Notes: generated by a model from the sequence alone, not told the origin. 64,000 nucleotides of DNA from Vespa crabro (GCF_910589235.1 NC_060963.1:4041001-4105000), one strand, 5' to 3'. Counted from the stretch's first letter, positions 36,967 through 50,016 are shown. Translations and numbers: made by a program.

Positions 36967-38131
36967 ATGATATGCCCCAGGTAACATTATTAAATAATTG
37001 ATCTTTCGAAAATTCATTCTGTTAATTAACAAATCGCCTTGTTCTTTGTAAAATAATAATTATATATATAAAACATAATTATATATATAACATATTCATT
37101 TTCATCACTAAATTAATAATAATTTTCATTAAGAAATAAATAAAAAAAAAATATATATATATATACATATATGTTGTACGTATTATTATTTAGATGTATT
37201 AGTTACGTACAAGCTACAGAATTGGATTTAAAACGATATAATATACAAGGCATTATTCATCGACTCGATTGTATAAAATGTAATCAATTTGTAGCTATAA
37301 AAGTGAATGATGATATTTTAAATCTAGATAATAGTTTTAATGATAAATATGAAAACAATTGGAGCGAGGTAACACTTAAAAAAAATTTTTTGATTAATGT
37401 AGTACAATATACGTGATTGATAGACATATATTTTGATTAACGTAGTATTAAGTATGATTGTTCCTTTAGATGAAAACCAATCAAGAGAGAATAATTTATT
37501 ATATATTGTGTCAAATAATTTATGTTGAATTTGATACTCCAAAACCGGAAAAATTGGAGACACCATACGATTATGCTGATAAATTTGATATCGTTTTAAT
37601 TAGATGGGAAAACGGAAAACCCATTGGTTTTTATACTGTTAAACCTAAAGGTAATTTTTAATTTTAATTCTTTTTCAAATACACTGATATAATTTATAAT
37701 GTTAAAATAATTGATAAATTTGATAATTAATATATTAAGGTACTGAAGTTTATTCGACTAAAGAAAAATATACGATGCCTGTATTAGATACGGCATATAT
37801 CCGATCGGCATATAGAAATAAAGGATTTGGTTCAGAAATTTTATTGGATATAATTAAACGTTTTCCAGACGAGGATATTGGATTTTCTAAACCAATTTCT
37901 AACACTATGCTAAAATGTAAGGAACACAATTTTTTTTATGCTCTCATTATTTTACTACAATGATGATGTGTTAAATTGATATTTTCTTTTTCTTTTTTTT
38001 TTTTTATAGTATTAAAAAATTTTCTAAGAAATTACAAAGAATATAGATTACGTTTTTGGGAAATAGCCGATTGGGACATCTGTGGTTCACAGAAATTAAT
38101 ATGGTTTAGTGTAAAAGATAAATTTCTTTAA
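36967..38131 (+). CDS. Short FAM169-like protein with GNAT-type motif
   Basis: Similar to the conserved core of vertebrate FAM169A/SLAP75. The core order here is YILCQIIY, then GKPIGFYTVKPKG, MPVLDTAYIRSAYRNKGFG, RLRFWEIADW. In human FAM169A the equivalents are YVLNRIIY, GEAIGFYSVKP, LPVLDTMFLRKKYRGKDFG and ELLWEVEGVGHW. RNKGFG fits the acetyl-CoA-binding R-x-x-G-x-G motif of GNAT enzymes. Proposed exons are 36967-36980, 37194-37368, 37470-37650, 37740-37916 and 38010-38131, giving 222 aa, about a third of FAM169A and lacking its long acidic tail. Exon 1 (MICPR, donor CCCCAG|gtaaca) is tentative. An alternative in-frame start without it lies at 37171. Function is unknown; acyltransferase activity is inference only. 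Confidence 0.72.
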
Positions 38132-38445
38132 CGAAGAATATTTTGATTTTATTCAAAATGCAAAGTTATTTGAGTATTATAATAAAATATTAATATATTT
38201 TCTAAAGGAAAATGTGTTCTTATATATATATTTGAAATAGAATAAATTGAACATAGTAATTTCTATTCAATATATGTGATGTATTATATAATATGTATTA
38301 TATATTATATAACATATTATGTAATAATTTTATGGTAACATAAATTGAATGATTATACTATTTGATTAATATATGATATATTTATCGATATATCCCTATC
38401 ATATATATATATATATATATATAATATATATAGGAAACATTTCAT
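38132..38445. other. Convergent 3' regions of the FAM169-like gene and AP-3 beta
   Basis: 314 bp, very AT-rich. AATAAA lies at 38181-38186 on the + strand, 50 nt after the FAM169-like stop. An (AT)n run lies at about 38400-38422. Confidence 0.55.
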
Positions 38446-41400
38446 TCATTTTAAGTTACTCTTAAACTCATTTAATAAGATAGAGCCTATAACCATTTTT
38501 TCACAATTTACACAAATTTCCAAATGTTCTGTGTCAATGATTTTTATCGTTATTAATACCAATGATTTGGACGCTAAAGTATGAGCAGCAAATCTGAAAA
38601 TTTAAAGATCAATTATATAACTTACACAATATGTATATATATATGTATGTATATAAATTTTTTTTTTTCAGAAGATTCTTGATGTATAAAATAAACGAAT
38701 AATTTACCTTATTATTTCATTTTCGCTTGATATCATTGCAACGTTCGCCGTTTCGAAAATTTTTTCAGATAGATATTTCCTATTTCCCGTAAATGATATT
38801 TTTGCTGTATTTTCATTCATACCTTTTAATTTTGCCTTTTCGTTATTAAACATATTTTCTGGTAATAAAACTGATCTGATTATTTCTCCTATAGGAGCTT
38901 TAATAGTCACCGGACATGAATATTTCTCTTCGTCGATTGTAAAATCAATGTTAAAGTTTGCCGGTTGCATGGAGTCATTAAAATTAACACCTAATGTAGA
39001 AGATAGAGTGGAATTTATTTCTAATAATGATATTCGCACAAAATCGTGAATTTGCATTCCTTTTTGAAGATTCTGAAAAGAAAAAAAAAAGAAAAAAAAA
39101 AAAAGAAAATAATAATATTATATATTATCTATTATGACAATATATTATTGTTCATATTTATATTTAATTACAAAGAACTTCACCTTATTTCCAGTCTGTA
39201 TATCTTTGATTTGTTTATTTCCTTCGTTTATAAATGTTAATTCGATGCTAATCAAATGAGCGCTAACTAAATGTTGTGACCTTGTAAATCTATATTCTAT
39301 TTTCAAACCATGTCCTGTAATACTATTCAACATTTCATATTTTTTAATAGGTATAAAAGAGGTAGAGACTTCTCTAATGCCATCTGCAGCAATTGGATTA
39401 ATAGGCGTTAAAAAACCACCTAAACTCGGTGTCATTATCGGTGTCATTGGTACAACTGTTAAATAAAAATATTCGTTATTTTATTTATCTTTTTTTTTTT
39501 TTTTGTTTTATATACGAATAATTCCGTTTTGTAAATTCCTAAAATTTTACCATCGTCTAAATCTAATAGTAAATCTAAGTTGCTTTTTGGTTTTTCTTTT
39601 TCTTCTGGTTTAATAACTTTTTCCTCCTCTTCCTCGTCTTCTTCTTCTTCTTCTTCATCGCTATCTTGAGAATCACTATCTTCTTCAGAATCTGAATCTT
39701 CCTCGCTATCCGTCATACTGTCAGATTCCTCGGATCGTTTTATAATCTTCTTTTTTTCATTACTTTCAGACTTATCCGTTTCAGCTGAGTACTCAGAGGA
39801 TTCGCTTCCATCGTCAGAACTCTCACTTGCTGAAGTTTCCAAAGATTCATCCTCTTCTTCTGTTAAAAAATTGTACATTTCATTCTTAAAAATGATTGTT
39901 TCCTAATCATCAAAGTTTTACAATTACAAAGTTTATCAATTACAACCTACCTTCTTCAGCAGTACTTTCATCATCGCTGTAAAAAGGCTTTTCCTTTGCT
40001 TTTTGCTTTTTTTCTTTTCTTTCTTTTCGAGTATATTTATATTGTTCTTTTATATCTTGTACATTTGTTGGTTCTACATTTCTAACAGATGGATCTGGTG
40101 CTACTTCAGGGAAAGGTGGCAATTGACGATATCCTGCACATGGCATATTTAAGTAATGAGATAAAGTACCCAATTGAAATTCTGAATCTTTAAATCTTGA
40201 AGTTAGCGTAGGGGCTGGCTTTGGAGCTAGAAAAATTCTTTTCGCAAATTCAGGAAACTTTTTTTTCGTTTCATTATCTTCAGAAAAAATAAAATGCTTC
40301 AGAAAACGTGCACGGTCCCTGATGTCATAATTCTGATCATATTTTGCAAGTTGAAAGACATATTGACAAAATGGTTTAGTTTGCATTGGATTGTTCAAAT
40401 ATAATTTGACAGCTAAATTAAGAGTTTGTAACTTAACAATATCTTGTTCGTTAATAAAATTTTTTGCCATTTTTCTTAAAACATCAGGTGCAATTTTTGG
40501 TACACGATCTGAGTATTCACCTAACAACCATAAAATAGATGCTCTTGCTTGAGGTATTGTTATAAAATCCATTAATTTGGCCATATGAGCAATAATGTCT
40601 TTATGTTCATTCGGCTGCGTTTGCAATAACTTTTTTATTACAACAACACTTTCTGCTACAACAGCCTCTGAGAAAACAGGAAAATACAAGTTCATAAAAA
40701 TGTGTGTGTGAGTGTGCATATATATATATATATGACTTAAAAATTATCGAAATCTATGGAAACTTACCATCCCTGTTACTTAGCAAAAAAACTAGACCAT
40801 TTAAACATGTATCTGTAACTTCTTTTATATTACTAGCGCATCTACCAATAGCTTGGATGCTAGCTCCAACAAATTCTTTATCGCTACTTGAAATATATGT
40901 TTGGAATTCTCTTAGTATTACCCCAATACTAGTTTCAGTAGCTAAATTCGTTAATATATCTAATTTTAATAGTTTTATATGTGTGGGATCTGAAGTCCTT
41001 ACAAAAAATGATTTCAGGAAGGGTTCAAACATGCCCTATATAAAATAATAATAATAATATGATTAACTTGTTTTTGGTTATATAATAATCGATTAAATAA
41101 TATATACAATAATAGATATTACTACTAGATAGATATTATAATATTTACAGTATACTTTAACATTATACTTACATTACCTTTCTTGTAATTGACATGCTTG
41201 CAATGCAATGTAATACAATGCTTTGGACTTCTCTATGACCTCTTAATAATCTTATTAATGCTTTTGCTGCAATCATAACTTCACTTCGCGCTGCTGTGTG
41301 ATGATATAATTGTGATACCGCCATTACAACTGAAGCATTACGGCTTTGTAGAAGTGGTTTCGTATTTCGTAATAACAATCGATGATCAGGATCTATGGAA

Positions 41401-42404
41401 AATTTTGGTTTTTTCATATTAGAGGAATCTGAATCCGAATCGTAAAATGGACGATTTTCATCTTCTTCTAAGCTCTAAAAATAATTGTTCTTTAGAAACA
41501 TTTCTCAATAAGTAGTTAATGATATTGACAGAATCATTTTAACTTAGTAATATATTTACATCTATATTAGGGTTAATGAATTGTGCTCTGGCATATCTTG
41601 TGAGCATGTTAACTATGACTACTTGACCCCATTCATCAACGTCAACTAATAAATTACATAGTTTTCTGTAATTTTTATGTATTAAATCTATTCTTTCTGG
41701 ACATACTTCTTCAAATGCCATTACTGCAGAACCAACAACAAGGGTTGTTTTGTCAGATAAAAGTTTTTCTAAAACTCCAATCAATTCTTCTTTCTGTTCA
41801 GGATCTAAAGAATACAATTTAGGAATAGCATGTGCTGCAGTTTTACGTACATATGGTGACATATCACTAGCCGAATCTTTAATAGCAAGCATCACAATGG
41901 GCACAATCATAGAAACTCTGATACTAGATAAAACTCTTAAAGCACTGGCTCTTATCAATTGATTGGGATCTTTTAAAGCTCTTTGAAATGTAGATATTGA
42001 CAAGAGTGCAAGATCTTGTTGGTCTTCCGCATAACGAACTAGATATACATATACCAATTTTTTTACTTCAATATTTTTTGATACAACATTTTTTACTACT
42101 GCTGGAAAAAGTTCAGACGCGTCTCTTCCTTTAGCCACCATCTACAAATGTATATCTTTATGACTTCATTAATTTTTATAATAAAGTTACATTAATATAA
42201 ATTAAGTATTGTTTTAAACGTAAAGTAAAATATTATTGCATATAATATAAGGACAATTGTTTAACATTTAATTAAGATATTATTTAATTACCCCTATTAT
42301 ACGCTTCATAGCTTCTAACTTTAAACCATCTTTGTTGCTATCTAGCATTTGCTTTAAATCTTCATGCCTGAAAAAATTAGATATCGTACTAAACTCTCTC
42401 TCTC

Positions 42405-42464
<60 letters not shown>

Positions 42465-42670
42465 AACAACAAATATACATGTAATTGTAGAATAAATATT
42501 ATAGTGTTCTTGAAGAGATTATGAAGTATTAATTACTTTTTGTAATCAGAATGGAAAAATCCACCAGATGCAGGATCTGCTGCAAGCTCTGGATCTCCTG
42601 CACTTGATGGCCTATCACTACTGTATGATCCACCATTATTTGATAAAGTATTTGCAGCAGCAGTTAACAT
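38446..42670 (-). CDS. AP-3 complex subunit beta
   Basis: Large subunit of the AP-3 adaptor, which sorts cargo from endosomes to lysosomes and lysosome-related organelles (ruby in Drosophila, AP3B1/2 in mammals). Ten exons: 42670-42537, 42367-42292, 42141-41560, 41474-41178, 41035-40768, 40667-39951, 39859-39551, 39455-39184, 39072-38708, 38593-38446, giving 1055 aa (human 1094). The adaptin trunk is highly conserved (LVYVYLVRYAEDQQDLALLS, SIRVSMIVPIVMLAIKDSAS, DEWGQVVIVNMLTRYARAQF). The hinge is a long Ser/Glu/Asp-rich tract from about residue 690 (SDSEEDSDSEEDSDSQDSDE), typical of AP-3 beta. An ear domain follows. Divergent from mRpS30. Confidence 0.96.
42412..42466. repeat. (CA)n microsatellite in AP-3 beta intron 1
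   Basis: About 18 CA units flanked by CTCTCT, TATATA and ATATAT runs, within the first intron of AP-3 beta, close to the exon 2 acceptor. Confidence 0.9.
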
Positions 42671-42879
42671 GATGATTTAATTTTTCGATTGATCGTCTTG
42701 ATTTTATTTATACAATGAAAAATTCTCTGTTAAAGTAACACGTTATTTTTAAAAACTTTTGACAGCCAGCTGCACTTTACAAGAATCCATAGTATTCCAA
42801 TAACAGAGTCGCCAACCGTATAAATTCTAATTCACATTTGTCCAAAATAATCTTCTAAATTTGATTTGATAGAGGTTAA

Positions 42880-42914
<35 letters not shown>

Positions 42915-43392
42915 AAAAAAAACACAAAAAGGAAAAGAAAAGATTTTTAGATTAATTTACAATGATAATATGCGAGCATGAAATTATTTAATAAATATCT
43001 ATTAAAAATAAATCTAACAATAAATATTTTCTATTTCCATTTACCGTGAATGTATTTACTGTGACGGGACCTGCGCAGTTTTGAATAATCTTAAGATAAA
43101 TCGTTTCTAGATATTTAATGTATTACAAAGTTACATTTTCTATGGTGTGTTTATATTATAACCGATTTTAATCTGTATTTGACGAGAAACGTGTCCAATG
43201 TAATATCTTTTAACAATAAAAGATAATATTTATTGTTAACTTAAAATAACATTGTACGGATGAAAAATAGTATTTAAATACTTATTTAAATTAAGTAGTT
43301 AAAATGAAAAGAAAAATGTGGTTATAATTTTATAGATGAAAAATTTATGACAATCTTCATTTCTCTGATAAAAATTTATTTATAAATAGAAA
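42671..43392. promoter_or_regulatory. Divergent intergenic region AP-3 beta / mRpS30
   Basis: 722 bp with a 30-nt A-run at about 42881-42911. The sequence near 43055-43085 (tgacgggacctgcgcag) is more complex than its surroundings and is the best candidate for shared core promoter sequence. No assigned motif. Confidence 0.4.
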
Positions 43393-43932
43393 ATGTTTCT
43401 TCGTTTGCATTTACGATTGTTAAATAATACCGTGTCAATTACACGACATTGCTCAAAGAAATATGCAACAATTGTGTCTGAAGAAAGTCAAATCACAAAT
43501 GCTCCAATTTATCCACCTATATTAGATTTGTCTTTCAAAGCTAATCAAAAGAGAAAAAAGGAAGCTTGGTATGATGAAATTAAAAAACTTAAAACTGTTG
43601 AGGAAAAGATTTTTAAAATCAATATGCCATATTATTATGGCTGGAAATCATTAATTTTGAACGAACATAAAATACCTTACAATTCTTTGGAACACGCGCA
43701 GTTTATTACAAGAACTTATATTGTACCAGAACGTGGACTTCCAACTTTTTACAATAATTTAATGTCCGACGAAGAGCTTGAATCTATTGTGAATGAAAGT
43801 AAAAGTTTGATTGAAAACATCATTGCTTTTGAATACTCTAGTAGAAGGTAAATATTAATTGGTTTACAGTAATAATTTCAATAATATTATAAGATAACGT
43901 ACTTTATTCCATGAATCTTATATATTGTATAT

Positions 43933-44001
<69 letters not shown>

Positions 44002-45463
44002 TTGATTTTAAGTTATTATTAAATAAGTTTGTAGTTTCATTAGAATTGATATTGCATTTTACAGAAGGAAACACGAATTAAATGAAATTCAATTAGAAAA
44101 AAAATCGACGATGGAAAGTATTATAACAAATGCGATTGTATATCAAATTAATAGAATATTACAATTAAATCTTGTTAATATTAGGCCACATTTATTGGAA
44201 ATTCAAACCGATTTTGAACCACGTGTTGAAGCATTTTGGCTTGTTGGTGGGATAGAACCATCGGGATTACAATCAAAGGCAAAGAAACGTATACATTGGA
44301 TGAGACAATATGCCTATGATCCAATAGATATTCCTGTACAATATTATGGCAATTCTATTCTCCAAACACGACATAATCTTCCACTAAAGGAAATTATGTC
44401 TTTGAGCGAATGCGAGGATTCTTCTTTGACTGTTCCACAGTTTAAGTTTGATCCCAGAGTATTAGGATATACTTTGAATCGTAAGCATGCTACGAATATA
44501 CCAGGATTTTGGCCTGGTGATCCATGTGAATTTGGCCTTTTATCTTATCACAATTGTGCAACCATAGTTGAAAGACCAGAAAAATGTAATGATGAAAGTG
44601 ATGCATTTCTTAAACAAGCTATTTTAGCTTCCTACAGTTGGTTATTATCACAAGCCTCTTATCAAGGTATATATTATTAAGAAATATTTTAATTTTAATT
44701 ATTAAATGATCTATAGATTTTTTACTTTATAAATTTCATAGGTTTTTCAACATTTCACGATGTTACTTATCCATTTGTCAATCAAGCAGTTATAACTAAT
44801 GGCCAATATTGGTCATTTTATGTTTATCAACTTAATACTACTGTATTGCATTCAGAAAATATTGATGAAAATCCGAGACGTAATATTTGTTGGGCTACAG
44901 AATCTGTAAAATTATTTGATAAAGTTGAAGGTGAAAAGGTTCATGGTTTGAACACTGATGTTCTTAAAACTTTAATTAAATTTTATGCAAACACTCCTGC
45001 AGAAAGAATGATTGAAATGAAACCATATTTGGGAGACACTGTACAAAAAATAGCTGACATCAAATCTGACAAACGAAGAGACTGGCTGGAAAGATATTAT
45101 AAACATCTTGTAACAAATAGGTCACGCCATAGGTAAAGTTAATTTATTAATTGAATTAAATAACTAATTTTAATATTAATGTATATCTAAAATTGTAGAT
45201 ACAAAATATGATATTAAAATCAAGTTTATTCATTTCTTTTTTATTTCCTTTACAGAAAACCACCAGAGATATATCATTGGCAAAAAATTTATCTTATTGA
45301 TAATAAGATGTGTCCTATGATGAAGAAGAGACATCCGTTCCAATTTGGAATTTCTGTTATGAAACGTAAACTTGATGATCATGCCTTAAAGTATGTACCA
45401 AAATGTTTTAGAGTGAATCCGAAGAAGAAATTAGGTAATTGGGAACAAACTTTTTATCCATAG
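43393..45463 (+). CDS. mRpS30: Mitochondrial ribosomal protein S30 (mL65, PDCD9)
   Basis: Structural protein of the mitochondrial ribosome, historically named S30 but located in the large subunit in mammals. Four exons: 43393-43847, 44065-44666, 44742-45132, 45256-45463, giving 551 aa. The N terminus MFLRLHLRLLNNTVSITRH is basic and amphipathic, as in a mitochondrial presequence. Family blocks are YPPILDLSFKAN, VEAFWLVGG, FGLLSYHNCATIVE, the strong match TYPFVNQAVITNGQYWSFYV, then YQLNTTVL and NPRRNICWATESVKLF. Intron 1 contains a long (AT)n repeat. Convergent with glucosylceramidase, stop codons 216 bp apart. Confidence 0.95.
43935..43998. repeat. (AT)n microsatellite in mRpS30 intron 1
   Basis: A nearly uninterrupted AT dinucleotide run of about 64 bp in the 217-bp first intron. 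Confidence 0.95.
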
Positions 45464-45679
45464 AATTTAAATAATATGTTTTCTCTCTTTTCGATGCAAA
45501 TAATATTTCACTTTGATATTTTTCATGGATAGATTATAATAGAATTTTTAATATAACACTTTTATTTTATGGTATATAAATATAAATTTGAAAATATTAC
45601 AGTGTAAATATTATTGAATTAATCCGATCTCTGTCCATATCATATATTTCACAATATAAATGTTAGATCAGTAAAATAT

Positions 45680-46355
45680 TTATTTATATATTATAGTGTG
45701 AATAGAATATGAACTTATTTCCATCTTGATAGGACCGTTTTTAGAATCTATAATTGTAATATTCTTACGTTTTGAGCTCCTAAAAGAAAAGAAGAATATA
45801 ATAAATTTATGATTGCAAAAGACTTATCATAGTAAATAAAGTATACATACATATTGTACAGCACAACTACGATCATTTTCGAGGGAGTTTCAAAAGCAAT
45901 AGTTTTTATGTCATTTGTCTCTATGCTTTCAATCCTTACAGAATCTCGTTCTACGAATCTACTGAAATGTTTGATCGCGTAGTACGTTGGTTGTTTAAAA
46001 AATTCATCAGTTTCAGGATTGACTATGATAGGTGAGTCAACATAATTGTGAATATAATTTGGACCACCCATTTTATTTAAAGCAAGATTCCAATCTATCC
46101 ATCCTGTTACGCTGTGTCGTAAATTCTACACAAGATATTTTACAAAAATTAATATTACAATTAACAAAATTTCATATTGGATTCTTAAAAGAAAAAGTTC
46201 AAGGAAAACCTGGATTATGTTGAGAAGATAATCTTCTCCTCTTTTCCAAGATCCTAGCTGTACTTTCGGATTATCATTAGGTTGAGAACCTAATGTAATT
46301 AAAAATAGATCAAAATGATCGAAAGATAGAGATAGAGATAAAGATAGAGAGAGAA

Positions 46356-46386
<31 letters not shown>

Positions 46387-47908
46387 GAGAGAAAATATAT
46401 TTTTCTTGACTTTAAATTTACTTTAAAAAGAAAAAAAGTAATTTTCACACTCTAATCAATTATCATGTTATTCAATATATTAACTTACCAACGCATGCTT
46501 CGGTCAAAAGAAGAAATTTATTTGGATACTTATTATGAGTTACGTCTAACAATGAAGGGGAAACAAACTCGTCCGTATACCAATGTACAGCTATGCCGTG
46601 GATATAATCTAATGCTTTTTTATTCTGGAGAACATGATCTAAAAACTGTATTAAATAGAATCTTTGATCGTCTAAAACTAGGATCTTCGTTTTGTTATGT
46701 TCCGAACGTGCCAAAGTAGGTCCAAGATTATTAGCTATCCAATTCCCTAATTCATATGGAATCCATCCCATACAAGCTATTGTCGTTCCAGGTATCCACG
46801 CATCGTTAGGTTCATTTCCCGTTGAAATAGCCCATATATCAATGCCATAACTTTGATATGCTTGTAAAAATTTTAGACAATATTCGGCATACGTTTGATA
46901 ATATTCTTCCTTAAGTATACCTGTAATAATTGTATGATTGCTTTATTGAGACAATTCTTCGAAATTGAAGGAAAGAATAAAAAATATTCTTTTAATAGGT
47001 CAAATAATTTACCTGGTCCAGAATATTGATTATTAGTTTTCATCCATGTCGGTGGACTCCAAACAGCTGAAGTGAGTCTCAAATTAGGAGATAATTTTAA
47101 CGCTTTTTTAATCAAAGGAATTTTATAAACTATGTCATATTTGGTTAAGTTAAAATACTCGAGATTAGTATCGTTCATTACATTATCCAATGTATAAGCT
47201 TCTGTAGAAAAATCGGTACTACCGATTGGTACACGTCCTAAATTATATTTGCTACCAACTTCACTGAAATATGATCTAGATCGGATAGACATATTCATAT
47301 TATCAAGATTATTAATAATTTTTTTGAATTATTTCGATTGAATCATTAGCTTAATGATTTTTATGAGCTTACTTGAAATTTTTTTCCTTTAACATTTTGT
47401 ATATTTATTCTTAATAAAAAATAGAAATTTCTTTATTACTCACTTTATTAGCATATTTTGAGTTGTTTCACTTAAAGTTTGGATATTTATTCCTGCTGAA
47501 TCAGTAAATGCTCCACCAAAACCTTCTATCTTTTGATATTTCGTATTTCTATCAACGATTACAGTATCGTTAAGTGACGATACGTAATTCCCATCGGGAA
47601 TTGAATTGTCTTTCATATCTTCTTTGAATTGTCCTTCGGAGAAACTCATTCGTAGTTTATCCCTATTTGAACTATATACATAGTAGCTTTTTTTTTCCGG
47701 TTCCTTGATCACCGGTGTTGAGTCGCAATAAGTCGAATTGCAAACGCACACGAAACTATCATAATTGAATTTTCGTGGTATACAATCATTTGCTTTGCCT
47801 AAAATCAAATAATTTTAAACGTTAGAAAAAATTTAATAACAATAATTTCACGTATGGTTTACCTTTCCAAATGAAAAACACAATGAAAAAAATTGTTTTA
47901 TATATCAT
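45680..47908 (-). CDS. GBA: Lysosomal glucosylceramidase (GH30 acid beta-glucosidase)
   Basis: Hydrolyses glucosylceramide to ceramide and glucose in the lysosome. Seven coding exons: 47908-47863, 47798-47444, 47275-47013, 46920-46489, 46289-46210, 46125-45851, 45779-45680, giving 516 aa (human 536). Exon 1 is a signal peptide (MIYKTIFFIVFFIWKG). The mature N terminus has the Cys-rich CIPRKFNYDSFVCVCNSTYC block. Core motifs are QKIEGFGGAFTDSAG, RLTSAVWSPPTWMKTN, the acid/base Glu near residue 258 in STGNEP, and the nucleophile Glu near 362 in LLLTEAC, with spacing as in human GBA. The last exon must be read from G45779 in frame MSSKRKNITII, ending YSIHTIIYK as in the family. Open reading without splicing gives a different, wrong tail. 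A 5' UTR intron acceptor probably precedes the start (about 47953). Confidence 0.95.
46322..46397. repeat. (GA)n/(GATA)n tract in a glucosylceramidase intron
   Basis: GATAGA and GA repeats of about 75 bp in the intron between exons 4 and 5. Confidence 0.85.
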
Positions 47909-48344
47909 AGTCAATTGTTTCAATTAATAGATCTTCTTTTTTATTTGATCTGAAATAAAAAAACAATATTGTTATTCGTTGTTAATAAAAAAACTAATGT
48001 ACTCAACGAATCAACGGTTCGATCTTCAAAATTTAAGTTCCTCATATTTAAAACATAGTACTACCTTTTAAATTCCAAAACTTCTACTAAACGTTGCTTA
48101 TACTTTGCAACTATTAATATAACAATTTGGCGTATTTATTATTTTAACTTTTACGCAATGCTTTACGTAACATTAGATAATTTTCCTTAACTATTAAATT
48201 CCTTAAATTCCTTAATCTTATCAATTTGTAGACAATATGTTAATAACAAAAAACCATTAAGAATGACGCATAAAAAGAAAAGGCCTAATTATAAGAGAGC
48301 ATATTTCTCGAAATATATGCATTTCGTATACATGCATTTCGAAA

Positions 48345-48356
48345 TATATGTATTTC

Positions 48357-48395
<39 letters not shown>

Positions 48396-48400
48396 TACAT

Positions 48401-48444
<44 letters not shown>

Positions 48445-48470
48445 GTATATATATGTATATATATGCTATA
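48345..48470. repeat. (AT)n / ATAC / ATGT compound microsatellite
   Basis: AT dinucleotide runs interrupted by ACAT and GTAT units. The open frames predicted across it on both strands are Tyr/Ile-rich artefacts. Confidence 0.9.
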
Positions 48471-48975
48471 AATAATATCAAAAAAATATTATTTGTTTAC
48501 AATAACATTTTCAATTTGACAAGAATATACATTAAAATGAACAATTTTGAACATTTTTTATGAATATTTATTTAAATGTATTCAAAAATATTCGAAGAAG
48601 ATAAATTTCATTTTTTATCGCATGCCGTTGATAATAAGGGGAAAAAGAAAAAATGAAAAGAAGGAGAAAAATAAGTTATTCGACTAAAAAATTATCTTAT
48701 GTAAATATTTAACAAAATAAATAAATTCAACAAATTTTAAGTTTCATGTATCAAGGTCAGAAAAAAAAATTTATAAATATTGTTAGAGGTAACTATACTT
48801 ATTTCATTAGAAATTAATATTAATTATTAATTATTTTTCCATTCAATGGAGGCGTGTAATTGATGAGTCTATCAACCTAATTTTGCATTAATTCATTAGA
48901 AATTAATATTAATTATTCATTCTTGCATATGACACTTTAAAATGGAGTTAATCGATCATATTCGTCTCTTCGTTT

Positions 48976-48978
<3 letters not shown>

Positions 48979-49036
<58 letters not shown>

Positions 49037-49046
49037 TTCTCTCTCT
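48979..49046. repeat. (CT)n microsatellite
   Basis: About 24 uninterrupted CT units followed by degenerate CTCTTT units. Confidence 0.95.
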
Positions 49047-49129
49047 TCCGTGCAATCCTAGTTGAAATGGAATGTTACATAGAGAAGTCAACGAATTTGA
49101 AGCCGGTAAACGAGACCCAGAGGCACGGT

Positions 49130-49262
49130 AAAACTAGATACATTGCCGTGAGTGTAGTACTGCTATTCCCAATAGAACATTACGTATAATGTGACGTGTA
49201 GGTGTAGGTTTATGCGCATGCACGCGCAACACTTCCGTCTTCACTTTGAACGGTGCATACAA
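49130..49262 (+). promoter_or_regulatory. Candidate promoter / non-coding first exon
   Basis: A stretch of markedly higher complexity than its flanks, with CpGs (gcgcatgcacgcgcaac) and a tgacgtgta element. It ends in acaa|gtaagtac at 49262/49263, a near-perfect donor. It could be a 5' UTR exon spliced to the candidate exon at 51493-51623. There is no coding evidence. Confidence 0.25.
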
Positions 49263-50016
49263 GTAAGTACATATGTCTATAATAACGTATTAGTCCCATA
49301 TATATATATATTTCTTTTTATATAATATATTTTATATATAATATATTTTATGTATAATATATTTTATATATAATATATTTTATATCAGTCTTATAGTATA
49401 TAATAACTCACTAATCTTATCTCAGTATATGTAAAGAAATGTGATTAGATATAAAATATTCTTATTTATATAGTATAAAAAAAAAAAAATATACCTTGTT
49501 GATAATCACGTGCGTATATTAAAAGTGTTTCCTGTTTATTTCGAGAAAATTAAAATATTTTGTGAGTGATTGAACCTATCGAAAAGATTTTATTCTTCTC
49601 TTACGAAATAAACTCCGTTCAATTAAATTCATAATTCGAGAAGTATAAAAGGAGATAAATAATTTATAGCATTCAGATTTAAAGGCGACAAACAGTGTTA
49701 TAGAGTTATAATTCTTAGGGTCTTACAAATTTATAATATAATTTATCAAATTTTTATAATAATAAATGATCTTATATGGCACGTCGTTAAATTTGTTTTA
49801 ACCAATACCAACGATCTGTCATATATAGTTCCATAAAAAAAAACGAATATAGCTTTGAAATTTTCTTCGTTGTTCGACTTGAAAAAAAAAAAAATATGGC
49901 ACTGTATGATATGCCCCTTCATACCAAACAAATTTGTAATAAAATTTTTTTCCTACATACAGTCTCTCACAAGGTATTTCAATTTTTCGAGATAAATGGG
50001 ACATACTGTATATGTT

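Larger units (their letters stand above)
47909..49100. other. Glucosylceramidase upstream region and repeat-rich spacer
   Basis: It contains the probable glucosylceramidase 5' UTR and promoter (to about 48250). An AT/ATAC repeat block follows at 48345-48470, then AT-rich unique sequence, then a (CT)n run at 48979-49046. A direct repeat, ttcattagaaattaatattaattatt, occurs near 48803 and 48893 (about 25 bp, near-identical). No exon recognised. Confidence 0.5.
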
